Source of the DNA: Mucilaginibacter mallensis
GTDB lineage: Bacteria > Bacteroidota > Bacteroidia > Sphingobacteriales > Sphingobacteriaceae
Direction: 5' to 3'
Length of the DNA: 64,000 bases
NCBI RefSeq assembly: GCF_900105165.1
Contig: NZ_LT629740.1
Span: 3,844,001 to 3,908,000, forward strand
This document shows positions 44,292 through 51,995 of the stretch, piece after piece (the first letter of the stretch is position 1; every line of letters begins with the position of its first letter). The translations under genes were made by a program, and so were the position numbers. The notes under the pieces are model-generated. The model was not told the DNA's origin. It made no database searches and was given only the letters and a program-made list of their open reading frames with translations.

Positions 44292-45893
44292 ATGAAAAAG
44301 ATATTTATATATACATCTGTTTTGCTTACGCTGGCTGTATCGTTTAGCGCATGCAAAAAAACGATTGATCAGGATTATCTTAATCCCGAGCTATCAACAA
44401 AACCTATTATCAGCGGGTTCTTTACTGAAATGTTAAACAGCGACCGTGTTAGGCCCGCCTATTGGAACCTGCGTACCTATTTCTTCCCCCAGCTTTCGGT
44501 TTACGCGCAAACCACAACATTTGATAATGGCCCGGGCTTGTATCAGCAAAGTGATTCATATGTTGGCAATTATTGGTCTGATTATTACTATCCGGCCGGT
44601 AACGGTAGCGGCCCTATGGCAGTATATCGATCAATGCAAGTGGCCTACGCGGGCCTTTCAACAGCAAACCAGGCAGATCAGGAAGTATATTTAGAAGCTG
44701 CAAAAATAGTTCTGGATGACAGAACCGCTAAAATGATTGATGCTTTTGGCGATATTCCTTTTTCGCAGGCGGGTAACCTGGAAACCGCAAGTACTATAAA
44801 GAATCCGGTATTTGACGACCAGAAAGCCCTTTACTTATCATTGATTAGCGATCTGAATGATGATGCCACCTACTTTGGATCTGTAAAATTAGATGGCAAC
44901 GTACAATCGGCTTTTAGCAAAGCTGATATATTAAACCAGGGCAGCGTACTTAAATGGCAGGAATATGCAAATTCTGTACGCTTACGGCTGTTAATGCGCA
45001 TATCCTATTATGATGAATCAACAGCAAAGGCGGCAGTAACAACCATGCTAAGCAGCCCGGCCTCCTACCCATTGATTGATGGTGCAGGTGTGGCAGATTA
45101 TAGCCCTGCAACTACGGATATACTTTTACAGCCTTTAACAACTACAACCAGTAGTACATTATATTCAGCATTAACAGAAATTGATAGCTACTGGGCACCG
45201 GATTATAAGTTAAATACTGTAATGTTACCTGCAAACGATCCACGCATACCGGTTATGTTTGACAAATACGGTTCAACCGTTAATGGCGTATTTGTTCCAA
45301 ACACTAGCTACAGGGCAATGCCTGTAACTTATGGAACAGGACAGCAGGATACCGCTTATTCGCATTATTCAATTGTTGATTCTGCTACATTTTTAAATAA
45401 CATTAAAATGCCAGGTATAGTTATAACAGCATCTGAAGTTAACTTCCTTAAAGCAGAAGCTTATGAGCGCTGGGGTTTGGGGGTTGCAGCAAATGCCTAT
45501 AACCTGGCCTTAAACCAGTCGGTTTACTTTTATCAGTATCTGAATAGTATAGGAGGCGGCACAGTAGCAACACCAACTGATGCTGCCATAGCCACCTGGG
45601 AAGCGAGCCCTACTGTAAGTTATACTACAGCAACTGATCAAACTCATAAGCTTGCTTTAATATGGATCCAAAAATGGGTGCATTTTGGTTTTCTACAGTC
45701 AGACGAGGCATGGGCGGAATTCCGTAGGACTAAGTACCCGGTTTTAACTTTTCCCGTATCCAGTCCATCGGATTATGCGAATGCCCCAACAAGGCTATTA
45801 TATCCAACGGTTGAAACTACTTATAATACGAATTATAACAGCATAAAAGCTAAAGATACCAGAACAACCAAAATATTTTGGGATGTTAAATAG
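44292..45893 (+). CDS. SusD/RagB-like outer-membrane lipoprotein
   Basis: 533 aa with lipobox SFSAC (Cys21). SusD-like_2 features: KKTIDQDYLNPELSTKPIIS start, LEAAKIVLDDRTAKMIDAFG then DIPFSQAG near 140, KWQEYANSVRLRLLMRISYY near 225, NDPRIPVMFDKYG near 315, and QKWVHFGFLQSDEAWAEFRR near 460. It is the partner of the STN-type SusC just upstream. Three small hairpins and a strong terminator follow. Confidence 0.93.
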   Translation: MKKIFIYTSVLLTLAVSFSACKKTIDQDYLNPELSTKPIISGFFTEMLNSDRVRPAYWNLRTYFFPQLSVYAQTTTFDNGPGLYQQSDSYVGNYWSDYYYPAGNGSGPMAVYRSMQVAYAGLSTANQADQEVYLEAAKIVLDDRTAKMIDAFGDIPFSQAGNLETASTIKNPVFDDQKALYLSLISDLNDDATYFGSVKLDGNVQSAFSKADILNQGSVLKWQEYANSVRLRLLMRISYYDESTAKAAVTTMLSSPASYPLIDGAGVADYSPATTDILLQPLTTTTSSTLYSALTEIDSYWAPDYKLNTVMLPANDPRIPVMFDKYGSTVNGVFVPNTSYRAMPVTYGTGQQDTAYSHYSIVDSATFLNNIKMPGIVITASEVNFLKAEAYERWGLGVAANAYNLALNQSVYFYQYLNSIGGGTVATPTDAAIATWEASPTVSYTTATDQTHKLALIWIQKWVHFGFLQSDEAWAEFRRTKYPVLTFPVSSPSDYANAPTRLLYPTVETTYNTNYNSIKAKDTRTTKIFWDVK

Positions 45894-46282
45894 TATGATA
45901 ATAGTTGTTGTTAATATAAATTGGTTAGCGTGATACACATACGGTTGGGTGCCGATGCATGCGTCACTCAATTGAAGTGATGAAACCGGTCAGTGCAAAA
46001 CACTGACAATTATAATTGTTTAGTTAGTTTAGTGTTTACATAACCGGAGCCTGCTCCGGTTATGTTTTTTTACACTTTGGGCATGAATACCCGAAACATC
46101 TAATATAGCCTCAATACTGTTCAAAGATGAGAATATGTCAATTAAATATAAATCAATCATTTAAGACATTAAAAGCGATCCTTGCTCAAGGGACTACTTT
46201 TATTTAATTAACTAACAGACAGTAACTAACTACTTTACTGATCTTATAAAGAACGGAGCATCAAAGACAATTTTATCAATCA
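45894..46282. other. Structured 3' region and convergent spacer
   Basis: The stretch 45964-46071 is dense in secondary structure: TCACT/AGTGA (45964-45980), GTCAGTG/CACTGAC with loop CAAAA (45989-46007), a palindrome ACAATTATAATTGT (46006-46019) and the terminator. From 46072 to 46282 I see nothing recognisable. Confidence 0.55.
46038..46071 (+). terminator. Strong intrinsic terminator after SusC/SusD
   Basis: ACATAACCGGAGC (46038-46050) pairs perfectly with GCTCCGGTTATGT (46053-46065) around a 2-base loop, followed by TTTTTT. Confidence 0.9.
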
Positions 46283-46426
46283 CTAAAATCCTTGTCTTTT
46301 GATATTTTTAACCAAGCGTTTGTAAGGTGCCCGTGGAACAACTTTAGCTATTCGCCATAAATCAATCTTTTGTTGAAACACTTCGGATATTCCTGCATCA
46401 TGATAAGTGGCATTTCTTACATTCAT
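46283..46426 (-). CDS. 47-aa basic mini-ORF at the end of the M16/MutS-like operon
   Basis: The ATG at 46426 is 3 bases past the stop of the M16 peptidase gene, and the frame runs to TAG at 46283-46285. The product starts MNVRNATYHDAGISEVFQQK and ends in a basic tail (VVPRAPYKRLVKNIKRQGF). It has no signal peptide or transmembrane segment. The close coupling to the upstream gene argues for translation. The short length and absence of recognised homologues argue for caution. It could also be the fragment of a longer gene. I do not recognise a function. Confidence 0.4.
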   Translation of the reverse strand: MNVRNATYHDAGISEVFQQKIDLWRIAKVVPRAPYKRLVKNIKRQGF

Positions 46427-46429
46427 CGG

Positions 46430-49267
46430 TTATTGTTTATTTGCTATACTGGTTTCAGGCAACAGTACCAGTCTGATATAATTATCACCATTTAAGTATT
46501 TTTTGGCCATTTCTTTCAGCCCTTCCGGATTAACCCGGTCGACAAGGGCATTGTAACCGCTAATCTGTTCAATAGGTTGACTGTTCTGTAATTGCCCGTT
46601 GATATAGCCCAGCCAGAAGCTATTGGTTTTTAAGGCCGGTTCAAAACTGGTTCTATCTTCCGCACGCCATTTATCTACGTTTTCCTGCAGCGGTCCGTCT
46701 GTTTTAAGCTTACCGATCTCATCCAATGTGGAAGCAATAAGCTTTTCAACATTTTGCGGCGCGCATCCAAAGTGCACCAGAAAGCTGTAACGCTGTTGCG
46801 GTAATTTTGTAGTGCTTTCCTGCACTCCTGGGCTGTATACACCGCTTTCATCCTCACGTAATCGCTGCAACAGTCGTATCTCCAGGGTTTCCTTCATGGC
46901 GTCCATCTTTACGTCATTCTCCGGGCTATAATCATATTTACCAGAGAATACCAGATAAACAGTAGCCTTGGGCTCGCTGCCTTTATAAACTGTTCTTTCT
47001 ATTTTTCCGGATGGCGCATGAATGTTTAGGTCCTTTGCCTGTTCATGCTGATTTGTTGCCGGTAATGAACCCAGGTATTTTTCTAACAATGGTTTAATGA
47101 CATTTGTATCAATACTGCCCACAAAAGTGAAAGTAAAATTACCCGCGTCTGTAAAGCGTTCTTTATAGATCTTGTAAGCCCTGTCCAGGTTGATCTGTTC
47201 CAATTTCTCAAGTGAGGGTCCCGTCCTGCGGATATTATGGCTTCCCATAACAGCACTTACCGTATCACTGAATACACTGGCAGGGTCATTCGCCCTGTTG
47301 GTCAACCCTGCTTTTGAACGTGCTATAGCCCCTTCAAAAATTGCTGAATCCTTTCGGGGTTCGGTAAAATAGGCATAAATCAATTGCATCGCTGTTTCCA
47401 GGTCTTGAGGCGTAGCCCCGCCGCTAATACCCTGAAATCTTTCATTGATATAGGGTTTAACGCTGACTTGTTTGCCCTCCAGGTATTTGCTTAATTCGCC
47501 AGTGTTATAATTGCCCACTCCGCCTGCTGTAACAATACCTGCGGCATTTGCAGCTGATTGGTAATCAGCATCGCTGTATAACGAGGTACCTCCGGGTGCA
47601 AAAGAACTGAATATGATCTGGTCGTTTTTAAAATCGGTAGGCTTCAACAATACTTTTACCCCATTGCTTAGGGTGATGGTGGTGATATTCAGATCTTTGT
47701 TCTGTTCCTCACTTTTAATCTTGCCGGTTACCGGTACCGCGCTCAACAGTGGCATCTTGCTCACTTCATCTTTGTATGGCGTAAGGTCTTCCGTTTCTAT
47801 AGCTTTTAACCAGCGGTTTACGGTTACTTCATCAGGAAGGCTGCTTTTATCCTTTTCCGGTGCTAAGATCAATATATCACGATTAGTAGCAGTGATGTAG
47901 GTTTTAGCAAGGCTGTTAACATCAGCTAACGTGATTTCCGGCAGGTCATTTTTGGTTAACTGATATTCTTTTTCGATTCCGGGTGCGGCTTCACCTCTCA
48001 GGAAATAAGCCTGGTATTCTTTTACATAACTGCCCGAATTGGTTTTGTCCTTTTCTTTAAGCTCGCTTTCTACTGCGTTCAGGTCTGCTGTTTTGGCCCG
48101 TTCCAGTTCAGTTGCCGTAAAGCCGAATCGTTTCAGTCTTTCTGTTTCCCGCCATACAGCTTTCAGTCCTTTTTCAAGCTCTCCGGGTTTTGTCTGTACA
48201 CTTGCGTCATATAGATCCAATCCGCCCATAAATCCAGATATGCCTGCGCTACCTGCTATAAACGGTGGATCTGCCTGTCGTAGCAGTTCTGCGTATCGTT
48301 CGCTTAGCATCCGGTCAAAAAGGCCCTGCACCAATGCACTTCGGTAATCTTCCGCAGTTCTTTGCTCAGGCGCTTTATGTTTGATCAGTATTTCAGCTTC
48401 CGTGGTGGTCATTTCTTTATCCGTTACCGCCATAAACTGGTTTTTCCCGGTTAATGGCACGGTATATTTGGTGCGTACTCTTTCGTGTACCGGGTTTTTC
48501 AGACTTGCAAATTGTTGTTTAATACTTGCTTCGATCTGATCAACATTAATATCGCCCACAATAATTAATGCCTGCAGGTCCGGCCTGTACCAGTCATTAT
48601 AAAAACGGGCGATCACTGGTCGTTTAAAATTGTCAAGTACCGTATCCAAACCAATCGGGACACGGACCGCGTAGCGTGAATCATTCAGAATTACAGGCCA
48701 GTATTTACGCTGCATCCGCTCGCCCGCACCTTTGCCCAAACGTTTTTCTTCCAATACCACGCCGCGTTCCTTATCAATTTCTTCCGGGTCGAGTAGTGCC
48801 TCATGCGCCCAGTCACGCATGATCTCCAGACCGCCTTGTAGCAGCTCAGGCTTATCTGACGGGATCGGCAGCTCGTATACCGTTTCGTCAAAGCTGGTAT
48901 AGGCGTTGATATCCGCACCGAAACGTACCCCTGCCTTCTGTAGGTAATCCACCAACTCGTTATGCGGAAAATGTTTAGTTCCGTTAAAGCTCATGTGTTC
49001 CATAAAATGCGCCAGCCCTCGCTGGTCTTCATCTTCCAATACTGAACCTACCTTGTTCACCAGGTACATCATTACCCGGTTCTTCGGCTCTTCATTGTGA
49101 CGGATGTAATACATGAAGCCATTTGGTAGTTTTCCCGTACGAACCATAGGATCCAAGGGTAGTACTGAAGATTCTTTTTTAACCTGCTGGCAATCTCCAT
49201 TTATGGAAAATAAGAAAATCAACGCCAGTAAAATTATATGGCGTACATAATAAAAGTTTTTTTTCAT
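46430..49267 (-). CDS. Periplasmic M16 (pitrilysin/insulinase) zinc peptidase
   Basis: 945 aa with a signal peptide (1-27, ends SINGDCQ; the Cys may make it a lipoprotein). The inverted zinc motif HFMEH is at 87-91 (RGLAHFMEHMSFNGT), and the third ligand Glu lies about 76 residues on, in DKERGVVLEEKR. The protein has the four-domain tandem layout of M16: active half 35-480, inactive half 510-935 lacking HxxEH. M16 enzymes trap and cut peptides or small unfolded proteins in a closed chamber. The gene lies 51 nt after the MutS-like pair in an operon started by an ECF sigma factor, and suggests that the imported ligand is a peptide. Confidence 0.92.
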   Translation of the reverse strand: MKKNFYYVRHIILLALIFLFSINGDCQQVKKESSVLPLDPMVRTGKLPNGFMYYIRHNEEPKNRVMMYLVNKVGSVLEDEDQRGLAHFMEHMSFNGTKHFPHNELVDYLQKAGVRFGADINAYTSFDETVYELPIPSDKPELLQGGLEIMRDWAHEALLDPEEIDKERGVVLEEKRLGKGAGERMQRKYWPVILNDSRYAVRVPIGLDTVLDNFKRPVIARFYNDWYRPDLQALIIVGDINVDQIEASIKQQFASLKNPVHERVRTKYTVPLTGKNQFMAVTDKEMTTTEAEILIKHKAPEQRTAEDYRSALVQGLFDRMLSERYAELLRQADPPFIAGSAGISGFMGGLDLYDASVQTKPGELEKGLKAVWRETERLKRFGFTATELERAKTADLNAVESELKEKDKTNSGSYVKEYQAYFLRGEAAPGIEKEYQLTKNDLPEITLADVNSLAKTYITATNRDILILAPEKDKSSLPDEVTVNRWLKAIETEDLTPYKDEVSKMPLLSAVPVTGKIKSEEQNKDLNITTITLSNGVKVLLKPTDFKNDQIIFSSFAPGGTSLYSDADYQSAANAAGIVTAGGVGNYNTGELSKYLEGKQVSVKPYINERFQGISGGATPQDLETAMQLIYAYFTEPRKDSAIFEGAIARSKAGLTNRANDPASVFSDTVSAVMGSHNIRRTGPSLEKLEQINLDRAYKIYKERFTDAGNFTFTFVGSIDTNVIKPLLEKYLGSLPATNQHEQAKDLNIHAPSGKIERTVYKGSEPKATVYLVFSGKYDYSPENDVKMDAMKETLEIRLLQRLREDESGVYSPGVQESTTKLPQQRYSFLVHFGCAPQNVEKLIASTLDEIGKLKTDGPLQENVDKWRAEDRTSFEPALKTNSFWLGYINGQLQNSQPIEQISGYNALVDRVNPEGLKEMAKKYLNGDNYIRLVLLPETSIANKQ

Positions 49268-49318
49268 TTTGATTATTTTTTGTGGATCGCCGGCATTTGC
49301 GGCTTGCTTATTTAAAAA

Positions 49319-50647
49319 TTACTTAAGTAGTTCCAGTATACCTTCATTTTCAATGATCATCATTCCATGCCTGTCACTAGAAATACCCGGCTGCAGCTGG
49401 TAGGTATAAGCAGGTATAGTACCATTCATGATGGTGGGCAGATATAGGAGTTGAATGTTATCTTGCTCTTTCTGCAACACTTCTCCTGCTTCTATAATAT
49501 GCGTTGAAATTATGAACAGGCAATTCCGGTACTCACTAAAGGCAGCTGTTACTGCAAGTGTCGCATCATATGCGTCTTTTACATTGGTGCCCTTAAACAG
49601 CTCATCAAATATGATTACCAGGCTTTTTTCTTTGCTTACTGCTTCAGCTACCTTTTTTACCCTTAATACTTCCGCATAAAAATGACTGTAGCCCATATCC
49701 AGGTTGTCCGGTACATTAATGGAACTGTAGAGGCCTTCTCTCACTGAAAACTTCATTTCTTTGGCTGCTACAGGGAAGCCCATGTGTGCCAGGTAAACAT
49801 TTATGCCAAAGGCTTTCATAAACGTAGACTTGCCGGCCATGTTCGCCCCTGTCAAAAAGATCATGTTGCTTTCCTGATTAAAGTCTACCGGGTTGGCTAC
49901 CGCTTTTTCAATACAAGGATGGCTTAATTCAACGGCCATGAAGAGGTTGCTTCCAGCAGGCAGGGCATGGGCATGGCTGAATCCCTTTTCCTGTGCCAGA
50001 CCAGCTACAGCTATATACACATCCAGCTGGTGAAATATGTTCATTACTATTGTTAACGGTGCCCGCATCGTGTGCCTTAACAGGTGGTCGTACTTAGCTG
50101 TTTTTTGTAAGGATGTTTGGCGGGTGCTTTGCCATGTTGCCAGCCATTGCAGTTTTGGATTGTTCAGTATATTTTTTACTGTTAGCAATTCATCGTAGAA
50201 TGGGGGATATTGCTGTTCTCTTGTTTCTTCGAGTTGGCTGATGAATATTTTGCAACTGTTTAATATGGCTATGGTTTGCTGCAAGCCGGTTTTAATATGT
50301 TGGTATTCTTCATCCCGTATTACAGCGCCTAACAATTTCTTTTGGGCCAGTGTAAGTAATGTTGACAGGTAATTGTTTGCGCTGCTACTGCCCAGGTAGT
50401 TCTCCAACCGGCTGAACTGTTCATTGCTGAATGGGAAAGTGATTTGTTTGCTTTGAAAGTATTGAAAAATGGCGCTGCGCCGGTTGATTGCTTCATGATT
50501 AAGGAGCGGACTTTGAAACATCTCGCTAAGCAGTTTTTCCCCTCCTACCGTTTTAACTTTGTTGAACAGGTTGAAAACAGAATGTTGTTTATACTTACCC
50601 AAAATGTTCAGGTCTTCCAGCGTTTGTTTATCGGCTATAAAGCTCAT
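49319..50647 (-). CDS. MutS-like ATPase without mismatch-recognition domain (copy 2)
   Basis: 442 aa. Residues 1-230 correspond to a shortened MutS core/lever region (TLEDLNILGKYKQHSVFNLF; NRRSAIFQYF). The ATPase domain follows: Walker A GANMAGKSTFMK near 267, a loop SSINVPDNLDMGYSHFYAEV near 308, Walker B LVIIFDELFKGTNVKDAY near 343, and the MutS-type H motif STHIIEAGE near 381. Mismatch-binding domain I (with its FxE wedge) and domain II are absent. The frame overlaps the upstream paralogue by 4 bases (ATGA), so translation is coupled and a heterodimer is likely. The genomic context is membrane transport rather than DNA repair. Confidence 0.85.
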   Translation of the reverse strand: MSFIADKQTLEDLNILGKYKQHSVFNLFNKVKTVGGEKLLSEMFQSPLLNHEAINRRSAIFQYFQSKQITFPFSNEQFSRLENYLGSSSANNYLSTLLTLAQKKLLGAVIRDEEYQHIKTGLQQTIAILNSCKIFISQLEETREQQYPPFYDELLTVKNILNNPKLQWLATWQSTRQTSLQKTAKYDHLLRHTMRAPLTIVMNIFHQLDVYIAVAGLAQEKGFSHAHALPAGSNLFMAVELSHPCIEKAVANPVDFNQESNMIFLTGANMAGKSTFMKAFGINVYLAHMGFPVAAKEMKFSVREGLYSSINVPDNLDMGYSHFYAEVLRVKKVAEAVSKEKSLVIIFDELFKGTNVKDAYDATLAVTAAFSEYRNCLFIISTHIIEAGEVLQKEQDNIQLLYLPTIMNGTIPAYTYQLQPGISSDRHGMMIIENEGILELLK

Positions 50648-51993
50648 ATTGCGGTTACCCCCTTATTTTTCTTTAGCAGTTCCAGGATACCTTCATTGTT
50701 AATAATGATCATCCCGTGCCGGTCGTCGGTAATGCCGCTTTCCAGTATATAGGTGTATTCAGGGTTTGTTCCGTTCATACGGGTAGGCAGGTATTTAAAA
50801 CTGATATTGGCGCAACGTTCCTTCAATATTGCTCCCGCTTCTACAATGTGCGTGGAGATCACAAATACACTGTTGCGCTTTTTAGCAAAGGCTGCTGTTA
50901 CAGCAATAGTGGCTTCATAAGCGTCCTTTACATTGGTGCCCCTGAACATCTCATCAAATATTACAAAGATGGTTTTGTCTGTACTCAGCTCTTTGGCTAT
51001 CTTTTTGATCCGTAATACTTCTGCATAAAAGTGGCTGGCCCCTATCCCCAGGTTATCCGGTAAATTGATCGTGGTATAAATACCGTCAAGTACCGAAAAC
51101 TCCATTTCTTTTGCTGCTACCGGAAAGCCCATATGCGCAAGGTACATGGCTATAGCTAACGATTTCATGAACGTAGATTTGCCTGCCATATTCGCCCCGG
51201 TTAAAAAAACAACGTTACTGTTTGGTGTAATCGTTAGATTATTGCCTACCGCGTTCTTTAGCTGAGGGTGGTAAAAGCCTGCTATTTTGATAACATGTTC
51301 TTCTTTAGGCAGGGCTTTGGGGAAGATATAGTTGCGTTCGGTGGCTGTCCTGGCTACCGTTATATATACATCCAATTGGTAGATGTATTGTAATATTTGG
51401 TTAACCGCTTCCCTATAGCGAAACCTAAGCATAGTATCGTAACCTGCCAGTTTTTCATAGGGCAGTTTGGCCTTCGGATTTTCCTGTAAAAGAAAACGAA
51501 ACGGCTCTGTGGTCAATAATGTTTGGATATGTTGTGTTTCCGGGTCATTCTTCAGAGGACTATCTGTTGATAGCAGGGTGCCTTTTAACAGGGTCTGCAG
51601 TTGCTGTACAATCTCCGTGAGTCCGCTTATTCCGTTAGTGATCTGCTTATAGTCCGCATCCACCGCTACCAGGTTACTTAGCTTTTTTTCCAGCGTGGGT
51701 TTTTCCGCCGATAGCTTCGTCCTTTCGTCCGTAACAGCCAAATACTGCTCTGCTTGATCGAACCCTTCGGAGCTAAATGGGAACACCGCCAGGGTGGTTT
51801 TCAGGTAGCTGATCTTTTCACTTCGCATATTGATCTTCTCTGCATCCGAGAGCGGATAGCGGAACATTTCTTCAAGCAACTTTGCCCCGTTAAGCGTAGC
51901 CGTCCTGTTAAACAGGGAAAGGATCGAATCCGTTCCCTGCTTGCCATAAATATTCAAGTCTTCCTGCGTTTGCTTATCTGTCGTAAATAACAT
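50644..51993 (-). CDS. MutS-like ATPase without mismatch-recognition domain (copy 1)
   Basis: 449 aa, a paralogue of the next gene over its whole length: both open TDKQTxEDLNI-type or DKQTLEDLNI, both have Walker A GANMAGKSTFMK (here near 266), the loop TTINLPDNLGIGASHFYAEV near 305, Walker B TIFVIFDEMFRGTNVKDAY near 340, and STHIVEAGA. All ATPase residues look intact, so neither copy is a decayed one. It starts 2 bases after the GldF-GldG-like fusion stop. MutS-type ATPases work as dimers with composite sites, and the pair here is arranged as a heterodimer would be. Confidence 0.85.
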   Translation of the reverse strand: MLFTTDKQTQEDLNIYGKQGTDSILSLFNRTATLNGAKLLEEMFRYPLSDAEKINMRSEKISYLKTTLAVFPFSSEGFDQAEQYLAVTDERTKLSAEKPTLEKKLSNLVAVDADYKQITNGISGLTEIVQQLQTLLKGTLLSTDSPLKNDPETQHIQTLLTTEPFRFLLQENPKAKLPYEKLAGYDTMLRFRYREAVNQILQYIYQLDVYITVARTATERNYIFPKALPKEEHVIKIAGFYHPQLKNAVGNNLTITPNSNVVFLTGANMAGKSTFMKSLAIAMYLAHMGFPVAAKEMEFSVLDGIYTTINLPDNLGIGASHFYAEVLRIKKIAKELSTDKTIFVIFDEMFRGTNVKDAYEATIAVTAAFAKKRNSVFVISTHIVEAGAILKERCANISFKYLPTRMNGTNPEYTYILESGITDDRHGMIIINNEGILELLKKNKGVTAI

Positions 51994-51995
51994 AA

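Noticed and set aside
49319..51993. Calling the two ATPases true mismatch-repair MutS
   Set aside because: Both are about half the length of MutS and lack the N-terminal mismatch-binding and connector domains.
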